Below are positions 27,267 to 35,647 of a stretch of 40,006 bases of DNA, one piece after another; position 1 is the stretch's first letter, and the number at the start of each line of letters is the position of its first letter. The translations under genes were made by a program, and so were the position numbers. The stretch lies in contig NZ_JAUXYO010000285.1 in NCBI RefSeq assembly GCF_030694325.1, positions 1 to 40,006 on the forward strand, given 5' to 3'. This stretch comes from Allobosea sp. (lineage in GTDB: Bacteria; Pseudomonadota; Alphaproteobacteria; Rhizobiales; Beijerinckiaceae). A model generated the notes under the pieces. That model was not told the origin of the DNA, did no database searches, and was given only the letters and a program-made list of their open reading frames with translations.

Positions 27267-28466
27267 ATGACCGGCAAGCTCCCGGAAAACGTCGCCTATT
27301 TCGCCCGCGCGCTTCGGATAGCGGGGTTGCGCGTCGGGCCCGGCGCGGTGGTCGAGGCGGTCGAGGCGCTGGGCGAGGGGGCGCTGGGCGGGCGCGAGGA
27401 CGTCTACTGGGCGCTGCACGCGATCTTCGTGAAGCGCCATGAGGACAGCGCCGTCTACGACCAGGCCTTTCGGCTGTTCTGGCGGCGCCGCAACCTGATC
27501 GAGAAGATCATGGCGCAGATGTCGCCGGTCTCGCCCGGGGCCGACAGCGCGCCGCAGAAGGAGGAGGCAGGCGCGCTGCGTGCGGCCGAGGCCTTCGCCC
27601 CGCCCAAGCGCGAGGAGGAGGCACCGGTCGAGTTCACCGAGCTGACGGCGCGGCTGACGGTCTCCGACCGCGAGACGCTGAAATCGCGCGATTTCGCCCA
27701 GATGAGCGCCGCCGAGATCGCCCGCGCTAAGAAGCTGATCGGCGAATTACGCCTGCCCGACGATCTCGTCGCGACGCGGCGCTTCCAGCCTGCGGCAAGG
27801 GCCGGCCGGATCGATCCGCGCCGCACCTTCCGGCGCTCGCTGCGGGGTGGGGGCGGCATGATCGAGCTCGCCTTCCGGGAGCGGGCGCAGGTGCATCCGC
27901 CGATCGTCGCGCTGGTCGACATCTCCGGTTCGATGGCGGAGTATTCCCGCATCTTCCTGCATTTCCTGCATGCGGTCACGGAGAAGCGCCGGCGCGTCCA
28001 TTCCTTCGTCTTCGGCACGCGACTGACCAACATCACGCGCAGCCTGCGCGCCCGCGACCCCGACGAGGCACTCGCGCTGGCCGGCAAGGCCGCGCCGGAT
28101 TGGGAGGGTGGTACGCGGATTTCAACCGCACTGCATGGCTTCAACCGGGTCTGGTCGCGCCGGGTGCTCGGCGGCGGGGCGATCGTGCTGCTCTTCACCG
28201 ACGGGCTCGAGCGGCATCTCGACGGCGAACTGCCCTTCGAGATGGACCGGCTGCACCGCTCCTGCCGGCAACTGGTCTGGCTCAACCCGCTGCTGCGCTT
28301 CGACGGTTTCGAGGCCCGCGCCAGCGGAATCCGGGCCATGCTTCCGCATGTCGATTCCTTCCGGCCGATCCACAATCTCGCGGCCATGGCCGATCTCTGC
28401 GCGGCCTTGTCGCCGGAGGCCGAGCGGGCGAGCGATCCGCGGGCCTGGCTGAGGCGAGCGGGCTAG
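27267..28466 (+). CDS. coxE: VWA-domain protein CoxE
   Basis: A 399-residue protein. The N-terminal half is helical and charged, with RETLKSRDFAQMSAAEIARA near 130 and the FQPAARAGRIDPRRTFRRS block near 172. The C-terminal VWA domain carries the metal-ion adhesion motif DISGSMAEYS near residue 218 and LLFTDGLERH near 310. CoxE partners the MoxR ATPase CoxD in maturation of CoxL-type enzymes. It lies downstream of the NTF2-like gene and a repeat. Its last four bases overlap the 3' end of the hydrolase gene on the opposite strand. Confidence 0.93.
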   Translation: MTGKLPENVAYFARALRIAGLRVGPGAVVEAVEALGEGALGGREDVYWALHAIFVKRHEDSAVYDQAFRLFWRRRNLIEKIMAQMSPVSPGADSAPQKEEAGALRAAEAFAPPKREEEAPVEFTELTARLTVSDRETLKSRDFAQMSAAEIARAKKLIGELRLPDDLVATRRFQPAARAGRIDPRRTFRRSLRGGGGMIELAFRERAQVHPPIVALVDISGSMAEYSRIFLHFLHAVTEKRRRVHSFVFGTRLTNITRSLRARDPDEALALAGKAAPDWEGGTRISTALHGFNRVWSRRVLGGGAIVLLFTDGLERHLDGELPFEMDRLHRSCRQLVWLNPLLRFDGFEARASGIRAMLPHVDSFRPIHNLAAMADLCAALSPEAERASDPRAWLRRAG

Positions 28467-29119
28467 CCGGCGGAGACGGGGTGCCCGAACCGCCCGTGCT
28501 TCAGGAAATGCCGGATCTGCGCGATCGCCTCGGGGTTGTTCATGATCAGCGTGTGAGTGCCGTGGATGACGATGTGGTCGGCCATGCCGGCGACGCGGGT
28601 GCGTTCGACCGAGACGCGCCCGTCATTGGCGCCAGGCAGCAGCAGCCATCCCACCGGATCGAGCGAGCGGTCGCCGGCGATGACGCCGAGCGGATAATCG
28701 ACCCTGCCCAGCACCTCGCAGAGCGCTTCCGACCGCTTCGTCACCAGCTCCGCCCCGGCCGGGCCGAAGAAGGCGCGATAAAGAGCATAGCCGCCGAGCA
28801 GGTCGGCGATCTCGCTGCCCTCGTTGGGTGGGGCCAGCATCACGACATGACCGAGCCGCTCCGGGCGGTGGCGGGCGATGATGGCGCGGGCGACGAGGCC
28901 GCCCATCGAATGGGTGACGAAATGGAGCCGGCCCGGGCAGCTCTCCGCGAAGCGCGCAATCGGCGCCTGCAAGGCTTCGACGATCTCGGCGATGCAGCGG
29001 CTGCGGGCCGGATAGTCGAGATTGAGCGTGGCATAGCCGTCGGCGCGAAGCGTCTTTTCGAGAACCGCCATAGAGCTGGCGCTGCGCGCGATGCCGTGCA
29101 GAAAAACGATGCCGTCCAT
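28463..29119 (-). CDS. Lipase-like alpha/beta hydrolase
   Basis: A 218-residue alpha/beta hydrolase. IVFLHGIARSASSM is at the N-terminus, the nucleophile elbow THSMGG near residue 73, and the terminal histidine is in IHGTHTLIMNN near 190. The acid is probably in LLPGANDGRVSVERT. The pattern resembles small triacylglycerol lipase/PGAP1-like esterases. I place the start at the ATG at 29119, with GGGGGA upstream; the longer open frame to 29248 adds a basic, unstructured leader. It is antisense between coxE and the first XdhC-type gene and overlaps the coxE stop by four bases. Confidence 0.85.
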   Translation of the reverse strand: MDGIVFLHGIARSASSMAVLEKTLRADGYATLNLDYPARSRCIAEIVEALQAPIARFAESCPGRLHFVTHSMGGLVARAIIARHRPERLGHVVMLAPPNEGSEIADLLGGYALYRAFFGPAGAELVTKRSEALCEVLGRVDYPLGVIAGDRSLDPVGWLLLPGANDGRVSVERTRVAGMADHIVIHGTHTLIMNNPEAIAQIRHFLKHGRFGHPVSAG

Positions 29120-29319
29120 GTGCTGTCGATCCCCCGGGGGCGAGGGATAGCCGCCGTGGCGGCGGAGGTCGAGGCGCGACGGCGCTATTGCGTTTTCGCA
29201 GGCTCGCAAGCCGGCGCGGCCATGCTTAAGATGGCGCGCCGGCGGCACGATGCCGGTTATGATGAGACAGGCGAGATCCGGCTGATGTTGCCGCCGCGCC
29301 CGGAGAGGACAGGACGGAC

Positions 29320-29658
29320 ATGATCAGCACCGACACCGACATCCTCGCCACCGCCGAGGCCTGGGTGCGCGATGGCCGCTCGGTCGCGCTCGCCACCGTG
29401 ATCGAGACCTGGGGCTCGGCGCCGCGCCCGGTCGGCTCGCATCTGGTCATCGACGGGGAGGGCCATTTCCTCGGCTCGGTGTCCGGCGGCTGCGTCGAGG
29501 GCGCCGTGGTCGAGGAGGCGGTCGACGTCATCGCGCAGGGCCGGCCGCGCACGCTCGAATTCGGTATCGCCGACGAGACGGCCTGGAAGGTCGGGCTCTC
29601 CTGCGGCGGTCGCATCCGGGTCTATGTCGAGCGGATCTCGACCGCAAAGGTGAACTGA
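29320..29658 (+). CDS. XdhC/CoxI-type N-terminal domain protein
   Basis: A 112-residue protein consisting only of the XdhC_CoxI domain: ETWGSAPRPVGSHLVIDGEG near residue 29, SGGCVEGAVVEEA near 53, and the closing GLSCGGRIRVYVE. XdhC-family proteins bind and protect the sulfurated molybdenum cofactor and deliver it to molybdenum hydroxylases. The Rossmann domain that usually follows is encoded separately at 30292-30984, with a LysE gene in between. The stop shares one base with the lysE start (TGATG). GAGAGGACAGGAC precedes the ATG. Confidence 0.9.
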   Translation: MISTDTDILATAEAWVRDGRSVALATVIETWGSAPRPVGSHLVIDGEGHFLGSVSGGCVEGAVVEEAVDVIAQGRPRTLEFGIADETAWKVGLSCGGRIRVYVERISTAKVN

Positions 29659-30287
29659 TGGCCTCCTGGGATACGCTGCTGGCCTTTGCGACGCTGACGA
29701 TCCTCGTCGCCTATTTCCCCGGACCGGCGCTGCTCTACACGGCGGCGCAGACGATTTCGCATGGCCGCAAGGCCGGCTTCATGGCGATGCTCGGCATCCA
29801 TCTCGGCTGCTATCTGCATGTCTTCGCGGCCGCCTTCGGCCTCTCGGCGGTGTTCAAGCATGTGCCGGAGCTCTATTTCGCGGTGAAGATGGCCGGCGCC
29901 TTCTATCTCGTCTGGCTCGGCATCGGGATGATCCGCTCGCGGCTTGCGGCCGCCGACGCACCCGTCGTTCCCCCGAAGACCGTGAAGCGCGCTTTGATCG
30001 ATTCCCTGATCGTCGAGGTGCTCAACCCCAAGGTCGCGCTGTTCTTCATCGCGCTGCTGCCGCAATTCGTCGATCCGGCCGCGTCTCTGCCGGTCTGGGC
30101 GCAGTTCCTGATCCTCGGCACCGTCGTCAACTTCGCCTTCTCTTCGGCCGATTTCGTCACGGTGCTGGGCGCGTCCGCCGTGGTCAGGCGGATGAAGCAG
30201 ACCAAGGCCGGCTTCGCGTTCGGCCGCTGGATCGGCGGCTCGCTGATGATCGGGCTCGGCGTGAAGCTCGCGACCGACAAGGGCTGA
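29658..30287 (+). CDS. LysE/RhtB-family exporter
   Basis: A 209-residue inner membrane protein with about five or six hydrophobic segments. The diagnostic N-terminal PGPALLYTAAQTISHGRKAG is near residues 19-38, followed by GIHLGCYLHVFAAAFGL, and the central FYLVWLGIGMIRSR and LNPKVALFFIALLPQFVD blocks are clear. Members export amino acids or related small molecules. Its ATG overlaps the stop of the upstream XdhC-type gene and the next XdhC-type gene begins five bases after its end, so it is translationally locked into the maturation operon. The exported compound is unknown. Confidence 0.92.
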   Translation: MASWDTLLAFATLTILVAYFPGPALLYTAAQTISHGRKAGFMAMLGIHLGCYLHVFAAAFGLSAVFKHVPELYFAVKMAGAFYLVWLGIGMIRSRLAAADAPVVPPKTVKRALIDSLIVEVLNPKVALFFIALLPQFVDPAASLPVWAQFLILGTVVNFAFSSADFVTVLGASAVVRRMKQTKAGFAFGRWIGGSLMIGLGVKLATDKG

Positions 30288-30291
30288 GGCG

Positions 30292-30984
30292 ATGGATCTC
30301 GCGACATTGGCGCTGCTGAACACGGAGCGCGCGGCGCGGCGCGCCACCGTCCTCGTCACCGATGTGGAGAGCGGGGCGCAGCGCCTCGTCAAGGCCGCCG
30401 ATCTCGCGGCCGATCCCCTCGCGGACGTGCTGGACAAGCAGCTGCGCATGGGCAAGAGCGCGCTGGTCGAGGCGGAAGGGAAGGCGTTCTTCCTGACCGT
30501 GCAGGCGCCGCCGCCGCGCGTGATCGTCACCGGTGCAGTCCATATCTCGCAGGCGATGGCGCCGATGGCCAAGCTGCTCGATCTCGACCTCGTCATTATC
30601 GACCCGCGCACGGCGTTTGCCACGCCGGAGCGCTTCCCCGGCGTGCGGCTGCTGACCGACTGGCCGGACGAGGCGCTGGCGGGGCTGGGGCTCGACGGCT
30701 ACACCGCCTTCGTCGCGCTGACGCATGATCCCAAGATCGACGACCCGGCGCTGGAGGCGGCGCTGCGCTCGGACTGCTTCTATATCGGCGCGCTCGGCAG
30801 CCGGAAAACGCATGGGCGCCGGCTCGAACGCCTCGCGGCGGCGGGTTTCGACGAGACCGCGACGAAGCGCATCCACGCCCCGATCGGGCTCGACATCGGG
30901 GCCGTCTCGCCGGCCGAGATCGCGCTCGCCATCCTGGGCGAGATCGTCAAGACGCTGCGCGGCCCGCGCCGGGCGCCGGCATGA
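30292..30984 (+). CDS. XdhC-family protein with C-terminal Rossmann domain (CoxF-like)
   Basis: A 230-residue protein. The first 75 residues resemble a degenerate XdhC_CoxI region (DKQLRMGKSALVEAEGKAFFL). The rest is the XdhC Rossmann domain with VIVTGAVHISQAMAPMAKLL near 83, a DPRTAFATPERFP block near 104, VALTHDPKIDDPAL near 142 and IGALGSRKTHGRRL near 163. It would act with the 112-residue protein encoded at 29320-29658 in handling molybdenum cofactor for the CoxL enzyme. Its stop overlaps the next gene by four bases. Confidence 0.9.
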   Translation: MDLATLALLNTERAARRATVLVTDVESGAQRLVKAADLAADPLADVLDKQLRMGKSALVEAEGKAFFLTVQAPPPRVIVTGAVHISQAMAPMAKLLDLDLVIIDPRTAFATPERFPGVRLLTDWPDEALAGLGLDGYTAFVALTHDPKIDDPALEAALRSDCFYIGALGSRKTHGRRLERLAAAGFDETATKRIHAPIGLDIGAVSPAEIALAILGEIVKTLRGPRRAPA

Positions 30985-32687
30985 AGTTCGGCCCCGTTCC
31001 CGTCACCGAGGCCGAAGGCTGCATCGCCGCCCATACGGTGCGCGCCGGTGGCATCGTTTTGAAGAAGGGGACGACGCTCACGAGCGAGGACGTCGCCCGG
31101 CTCGTTGAATCGGGGCTCGATGAACTCGTCGCGGTGCGGCTGGAGGCCGGCGACATCGGTGAGAACGAGGCTGCGACTCGGCTTGCGACTGCGCTCGCCG
31201 GGCGCGGCATCGTCACCGAGGCGGCCTTCACCGGCCGGGTCAATCTCTTCGCCGCGACGGCGGGCGTGCTCAGCATCGACGACGCCGCGATCGACGGGCT
31301 CAACCGGATCGACGAGGCGATCACGGTGGCGACGCTTCCCGCCATGAAGACGGTCGTCGCGGGCGAGATGGTCGGCACGGTCAAGATCATTCCCTATGGC
31401 CTGCCCGCAGCGCAGGTGGAGCAGGCGCTGGCCGCGCTGGAGGGGCTGAAACCGCTGGCGGTCGCGCCCTATAGGCCGCTGCGCGTGGCGGTGATCTCGA
31501 CGCTGCTGCCGGGGCTGAAGCCCTCCGTCGTCGACAAGACCCTGCGCGTGATGGCCGAGCGGCTCGCCCCTGCCCAGGCGACGATTACCGCCGACCGGCG
31601 CGTGCCGCATCAGGAGGCGCCGCTGGCGCAGGAGATCTCAGCGCAGGCCGATGCGGCGGACCTCGTCGTCGTGTTCGGGGCGTCCGCGATCACCGACCGG
31701 CGTGACGTCATTCCCCAGGCTCTGCTGGCGGCGGGCGGGCGGATCGAGCATCTGGGCATGCCGGTCGACCCCGGCAATCTGCTCCTGATCGGCGAGATCG
31801 GCGGCAAGCCGGTGATCGGCGCGCCGGGCTGCGCGCGCTCGCCAAAGGAAAACGGCGTCGACTGGGTGCTGCAGCGTTGCCTCGCTGGCATCCCCGTCGG
31901 GCGCGCCGAGATCCAGTGCATGGGTGTCGGGGGGCTCCTGATGGAGATCGTCTCGCGGCCGCAGCCGCGGGCGCCGGCCCTGCTGGAGGCGGCGCCGGTT
32001 GCCGGGCTTGTGCTGGCGGCGGGGCGCTCGACCCGGATGGGGGCGCGCAACAAGCTGCTGGAGCCGGTGCGCGGCCAGCCGATGCTGCGCCATGCCGTCG
32101 AGGCGCAACTCGCCTCGGTCGCCAGCCCGGTGATCGTCGTCACCGGGCATCAGCGGGAGGAGGTCGCAGCCGCGCTCGCCGGGCTCGACGTCACGCTCGT
32201 CCACAATCCCGATTTCGCCAGCGGGCTGGCCAGCTCCGTCCGCGTCGGTCTTGCCGCGCTGCCGGAGGCGGCGGCGGGCGTCGTCGTCTCGCTCGGCGAC
32301 ATGCCGAACGTGACCGCGCAGGTGATCGACCGCCTCGCGCAGGTCTTCGCCGAACAGAACGAGGCGAAGGCCGTTGTGCCGACGCTGCTCGGCCAACGCG
32401 GCAACCCGGTGCTGCTGGCGCGGGCCCTGTTTGCGGAGGTGGCACAGCTGACCGGAGACCAGGGCGCGCGGCGCCTGCTCGACGCCGCGGGCGAGCAGAT
32501 CGTCGAGGTGCCGCTCGACGACCCCGCCATCGCGCTCGACATCGATACGCCCGAGGCGCTGGCGGCCGTGGATCGCCAGAGGATCATCGAGGATGCACGG
32601 GCGATGGCTGCCGGAGGCGCGCTGCCGGGACCCGATGCGGCTCGCAGCCAGGACTTCCTCTACGACGAGGATGGGCTGCCTCGGTGA
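30981..32687 (+). CDS. Fused molybdopterin-binding and MobA/MocA-like nucleotidyltransferase
   Basis: A 568-residue fusion. Residues 1-330 form a MoeA/MogA-like molybdopterin-binding part, including VVFGASAITDRRDVIPQAL near 225 and PGNLLLIGEIGGKPVIGAPG near 257. Residues about 340-540 form a nucleotidyltransferase with GLVLAAGRSTRMGARNKLLE near 337 and VVVSLGDMPNVTA near 434. The LAAG...NKLL pattern is closer to MocA (CTP-dependent, making the cytosine dinucleotide cofactor) than to MobA (LAGG). This fits the CoxL enzyme upstream, which uses that cofactor. It overlaps the XdhC gene by four bases and ends the maturation operon. Confidence 0.9.
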   Translation: MKFGPVPVTEAEGCIAAHTVRAGGIVLKKGTTLTSEDVARLVESGLDELVAVRLEAGDIGENEAATRLATALAGRGIVTEAAFTGRVNLFAATAGVLSIDDAAIDGLNRIDEAITVATLPAMKTVVAGEMVGTVKIIPYGLPAAQVEQALAALEGLKPLAVAPYRPLRVAVISTLLPGLKPSVVDKTLRVMAERLAPAQATITADRRVPHQEAPLAQEISAQADAADLVVVFGASAITDRRDVIPQALLAAGGRIEHLGMPVDPGNLLLIGEIGGKPVIGAPGCARSPKENGVDWVLQRCLAGIPVGRAEIQCMGVGGLLMEIVSRPQPRAPALLEAAPVAGLVLAAGRSTRMGARNKLLEPVRGQPMLRHAVEAQLASVASPVIVVTGHQREEVAAALAGLDVTLVHNPDFASGLASSVRVGLAALPEAAAGVVVSLGDMPNVTAQVIDRLAQVFAEQNEAKAVVPTLLGQRGNPVLLARALFAEVAQLTGDQGARRLLDAAGEQIVEVPLDDPAIALDIDTPEALAAVDRQRIIEDARAMAAGGALPGPDAARSQDFLYDEDGLPR

Positions 32688-32740
32688 TTGCCCTCGCTTC
32701 TGCAGGTGCCTGCTTTTTGCCCAGCGGACGATGTTTCGCG

Positions 32741-32926
32741 CTAACCGACGTCGCGCCGCCCGTCGCTTCCTGATCCTGTCGGCGGCTTTCGCTCCCGCCG
32801 GCAGCGCTCGGAGCAGTATTTCACCTCGTCCCAGACGCGCGCCCATTTCTTGCGCCAGGCGAAGGAGCGGCCGCAGCCCTGGCAAGGCTTGCTGGGAAGA
32901 TCGCCCTTGCGGGTCGGCTTGGGCAT
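32741..32926 (-). CDS. DUF2256 small zinc-ribbon-like protein
   Basis: A 61-residue basic protein. The family core KPCQGCGRSFAWRKKWARVW is followed by DEVKYCSERCRRER; the four cysteines (two CxxC-like pairs) suggest a small zinc-binding fold. DUF2256 proteins are widespread in proteobacteria and of unknown function. I place the start at 32926 (MPKPTRKGDLP), the usual family start; the open frame continues to 33016 but overlaps the divergent SDR gene. It is on the minus strand between the cox maturation operon and the SDR. Confidence 0.85.
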   Translation of the reverse strand: MPKPTRKGDLPSKPCQGCGRSFAWRKKWARVWDEVKYCSERCRRERKPPTGSGSDGRRDVG

Positions 32927-33005
32927 GCAGGGATGCTCCGGCTGCGCTGGTCCAGAGGGGACCGCGCGGACGTATACGCTGCGACGAGTCTTCTGGAGCA
33001 GCGGC

Positions 33006-33740
33006 ATGAGCGACACGATCCTGATCTATGGCGGCAGCGGCGGCATCGGCTCCGCCGTGGCCCGCGCCGTCCGGGCCAAGGGTCTCGGCGTGCATCTGGT
33101 CGGTCGCGACGCTGCCCGGCTCGAGGCGCTGGCCGGGGAACTCCGCGCCGGTTTCACGGCGGGCGATGTCGGCGAGGACGGGACCTTCGCGCGGGCGACG
33201 CAGCAGGCCTCCGCCGGCGGCGGGCTGAAGGGGCTGGTCTATGCCGTCGGCACCATCAACCTGAAGCCGGTCGCGCGCCTGACCGAAGCCGACTTCATCA
33301 AGGATTTCAGTGTCAACGCGCTGGGTGCTGTCAAGGCGATTCAAGCCGCTTTGCCGCACCTGAAGCAGGCCGAGGGCACGGCCGGGATCGTGCTGTTCTC
33401 GACGGTGGCGGTCGCCCAGGGCTTCGCGGCCCATGCTTCGGTGGCGATGGCGAAGGGTGCCATCGAGGGGCTGACGCTGGCGCTCGCGGCCGAGTTGGCG
33501 CCGCGCATCCGGGTGAACTGCATCGCGCCGTCGCTGACGCGGACGCCGCTCGCCGCCGCGCTCACCGGCAACGAGGCGATGGCGAAGGCGATCGCCGATC
33601 TGCACCCGCTGCAGCGCCTGGGCGAGCCGGCGGATATCGCGCCGCTCGCCGCCCTGCTCGCGAGCGACGAGGCCTCCTGGATCACCGGGCAGATCGTCGG
33701 GGTCGATGGCGGGCGCTCGACGCTGCGGACGAAGGGGTAA
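33006..33740 (+). CDS. Short-chain dehydrogenase/reductase lacking the catalytic tyrosine
   Basis: A 244-residue SDR-fold protein. The cofactor motif GGSGGIG is at residues 9-15, the NADP-like LVGRD near 34, and a loose equivalent of the NNAG region is YAVGTIN near 80. The C-terminal ITGQIVGVDGGRS is normal. The active-site helix reads FAAHASVAMAKGAIEGL: the lysine is present but the residue four before it is valine, not tyrosine (YxxxK becomes VxxxK). The upstream serine is in LFSTVAVAQ. It may be a non-classical SDR using another residue, or a binding protein. The ATG at 33006 fits the fold; it converges on the BcsS-like gene. Confidence 0.9.
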   Translation: MSDTILIYGGSGGIGSAVARAVRAKGLGVHLVGRDAARLEALAGELRAGFTAGDVGEDGTFARATQQASAGGGLKGLVYAVGTINLKPVARLTEADFIKDFSVNALGAVKAIQAALPHLKQAEGTAGIVLFSTVAVAQGFAAHASVAMAKGAIEGLTLALAAELAPRIRVNCIAPSLTRTPLAAALTGNEAMAKAIADLHPLQRLGEPADIAPLAALLASDEASWITGQIVGVDGGRSTLRTKG

Positions 33741-33752
33741 AGTGGGCGCGCC

Positions 33753-34517
33753 TCAGCGCAGCCAGTGCACGCCCAGCGTGGCGTAGGCTTCGGACGGACG
33801 GTCACTGGTGCGCTGCCAGCCGCCGGAGAGGCGCCAGACCACGCCGAAGAGGCGCAGGCCCGTCAGATGCAGGCCGAGCCTCAGTTTCGTGTAGTCGCGG
33901 GCGCGGTAGGCTTCGATCTCCGGACCGACATAGACATCCTGTGACAACCAGCCCCGCGGCAGCAGCCAGCCGGGCCCGACGCGGCCCCAAACCCTGCGGT
34001 CGAGCGTCGAGGCGTAGGCGCTGGCGTGCAGCATCGTGCCCGGCATCGGCGTCATCCACAGGTCGCCCTGCAGCCGCGCGCCATAACGGTGGGTGGCGAT
34101 GATGGCGCGCGGCTCCTCACGTTGCTCGCCTTCGTAGTCGGAGCCGGCATAGAGCGACAGGAAGCTGTCGCCGAGGCGCCATTCATAGCCGATCAGCGCC
34201 TGCGACTCGCTCTTGTAGGCCAGGCCGTGCGGGCGCTGCCGCTGCGCCTGCTCCTGCGCGCCGCCGACCTTGAGCAGCATGCGGAAACCACTGCCGGCAA
34301 GCCCGCCGGTCAGCGCCTTCTTCATGCCGAGCGAAACGAAGGTCTTGGCCGGCCCCGCCTCGAGCGAGCCGAACAGGACGGTGGAGAGGGCCGCACGCTC
34401 CTCGGCTTCAGCCTCGGTTTCGGCCTCCTGGGCGAATGCCAATCCGACCGGCCCCGCCGTCAGGCCAGCGGCCAGCATCGCGCTCCTCGCGATCGCCCCT
34501 CCATACGCCACTGACAC
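33753..34517 (-). CDS. bcsS: Cellulose biosynthesis protein BcsS-like, secreted
   Basis: A roughly 254-residue exported protein, rich in aromatic and beta-strand-like segments, matching the BcsS family seen in Rhizobiales. An N-terminal hydrophobic segment ends in GLAFA|QEAE, a likely signal peptidase site. Start choice is uncertain: GTG codons at 34517 and 34511 give a good signal peptide, an ATG at 34478 gives a short one, and a TTG at 34574 is too far. Typical blocks are FGSLEAGPAKTFVSLGMKKA and SQDVYVGPEIEAYRARDY. BcsS is thought to sit in the outer membrane or periplasm, but no bcsA or bcsB is in this window. Confidence 0.75.
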   Translation of the reverse strand: MSVAYGGAIARSAMLAAGLTAGPVGLAFAQEAETEAEAEERAALSTVLFGSLEAGPAKTFVSLGMKKALTGGLAGSGFRMLLKVGGAQEQAQRQRPHGLAYKSESQALIGYEWRLGDSFLSLYAGSDYEGEQREEPRAIIATHRYGARLQGDLWMTPMPGTMLHASAYASTLDRRVWGRVGPGWLLPRGWLSQDVYVGPEIEAYRARDYTKLRLGLHLTGLRLFGVVWRLSGGWQRTSDRPSEAYATLGVHWLR

Positions 34518-34667
34518 ACGCCCCCAAGCGGCGCAGCCCGTCGGGCGGCACCGCCTCGATTGCAACAGCTGCAACCTGGACTTGCAAGTCTTTATTAACC
34601 AAGCGCGCGCAGCCTCTGATGTGGATCCGGCTCAGCTTTCAGCGTTCACCGACGAGGGGAGAAGCAG

Positions 34668-34937
34668 ATGATCACGACGGATTTCATGCGCCAGTTGGCG
34701 GGGTATGGTCTGACGACGGCGACGATCCTGTACCGCATGCCCGATCACCGCCATGTGCTGCAGAGTTATATCTGGCAGAACTACGATCTGGCGCCGCGCT
34801 TTCCCGTGCTGCGCGATTTCCTCGATTTCTGGGCGCGCGAACTCGAGGGGCCGCTGCATTCGGTGACGGTCGCGCATTCTCGGCTGATCCGCCCCGCCGA
34901 GATCGTCAACATCGACGGTGTGCTGACCCTGCATTGA
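34668..34937 (+). CDS. usg: Usg family protein
   Basis: An 89-residue protein I recognise as Usg (COG5425), a small alphaproteobacterial family. The core reads DFMRQLAGYGLTTATILYRMP followed by DHRHVLQSYIWQNYDLAPRFP and ends with RPAEIVNIDGVLTLH. The family is often noted near tryptophan genes, but no trp gene is visible here. GGGGAGAAGCAG gives a good ribosome binding site before the ATG. It is probably a monocistronic gene; its function is unknown. Confidence 0.88.
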   Translation: MITTDFMRQLAGYGLTTATILYRMPDHRHVLQSYIWQNYDLAPRFPVLRDFLDFWARELEGPLHSVTVAHSRLIRPAEIVNIDGVLTLH

Positions 34938-35016
34938 GCTCCGGCGTCGGCGCGGCTTGTTGGCGGCGCGCGCCGCGTGCTAGGCCGCTGGTCCTGCCAC
35001 GGCCCGGCCCGTTCCC

Positions 35017-35616
35017 TTGTCATCACCCCTACGCACCTCCGGAATCCTGACGGCGCTGGCCGCGCTGCCGGGGGACCGCATCGCTGTCGGTTCGCTCGTC
35101 GCCGCGCTGAAGGACCGCGCCTATGCGCTGCTCGTCGTGCTGCTTGGCCTGCCGAACTGCCTGCCGATGCCGCCGCCGATCCCGCTGGTCTGCGGCCTCG
35201 TCCTGATCTTCGTCGCCCTGCAGATGCTGACCGGCCGCGTCATCCCCTGGCTGCCGCCGGCGCTCCTGTCACGCAGCATCGGCAAGCCGGTGCTGACGCG
35301 GGCGGTGGACCGGGCGGTGCCGCTGCTGGTCCGGCTGGAGCGGATCTCGCGGCCGAGGCTGACGATGCTCGGCAGCCGCTATGCGATCCCCGTGATCGGG
35401 CTCCTGATCCTGGTGCTGGCGCTCGGCCTCGTCGTCGCCGCGCCCTTCATCGGCCAGATTCCGCTCGGCCTGGCGGTCTGTCTGGTCGGTCTCGGCCTGG
35501 TCGAGCGCGACGGCCTGCTCATCATCGCAGGCGCGGCGTTCGGTGCCGTCGGCCTCGTGCTGAGCGCCGGCTTCGCCTATGCGATCTTCAGCGGCATCCA
35601 CGGGCTGTTGTTCTGA
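35017..35616 (+). CDS. exoD: ExoD-family membrane protein
   Basis: A 199-residue inner membrane protein. The family motif LLGLPNCLPMPPPIPLVCGL is at about residues 43-62, followed by a long hydrophobic stretch, the cytoplasmic loop PPALLSRSIGKPVLTRAVDR, the RLERISRPRL segment and three C-terminal membrane segments. ExoD proteins are linked to exopolysaccharide production and alkaline tolerance in rhizobia; their mechanism is unknown. No ATG is available at the right place; the TTG at 35017 is the most likely start. The stop is 31 bases from the convergent GGDEF-EAL gene. Confidence 0.87.
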   Translation: MSSPLRTSGILTALAALPGDRIAVGSLVAALKDRAYALLVVLLGLPNCLPMPPPIPLVCGLVLIFVALQMLTGRVIPWLPPALLSRSIGKPVLTRAVDRAVPLLVRLERISRPRLTMLGSRYAIPVIGLLILVLALGLVVAAPFIGQIPLGLAVCLVGLGLVERDGLLIIAGAAFGAVGLVLSAGFAYAIFSGIHGLLF

Positions 35617-35647
35617 TCCCGCTCGCGCCGGGGCAGGGGCGTCGTTC

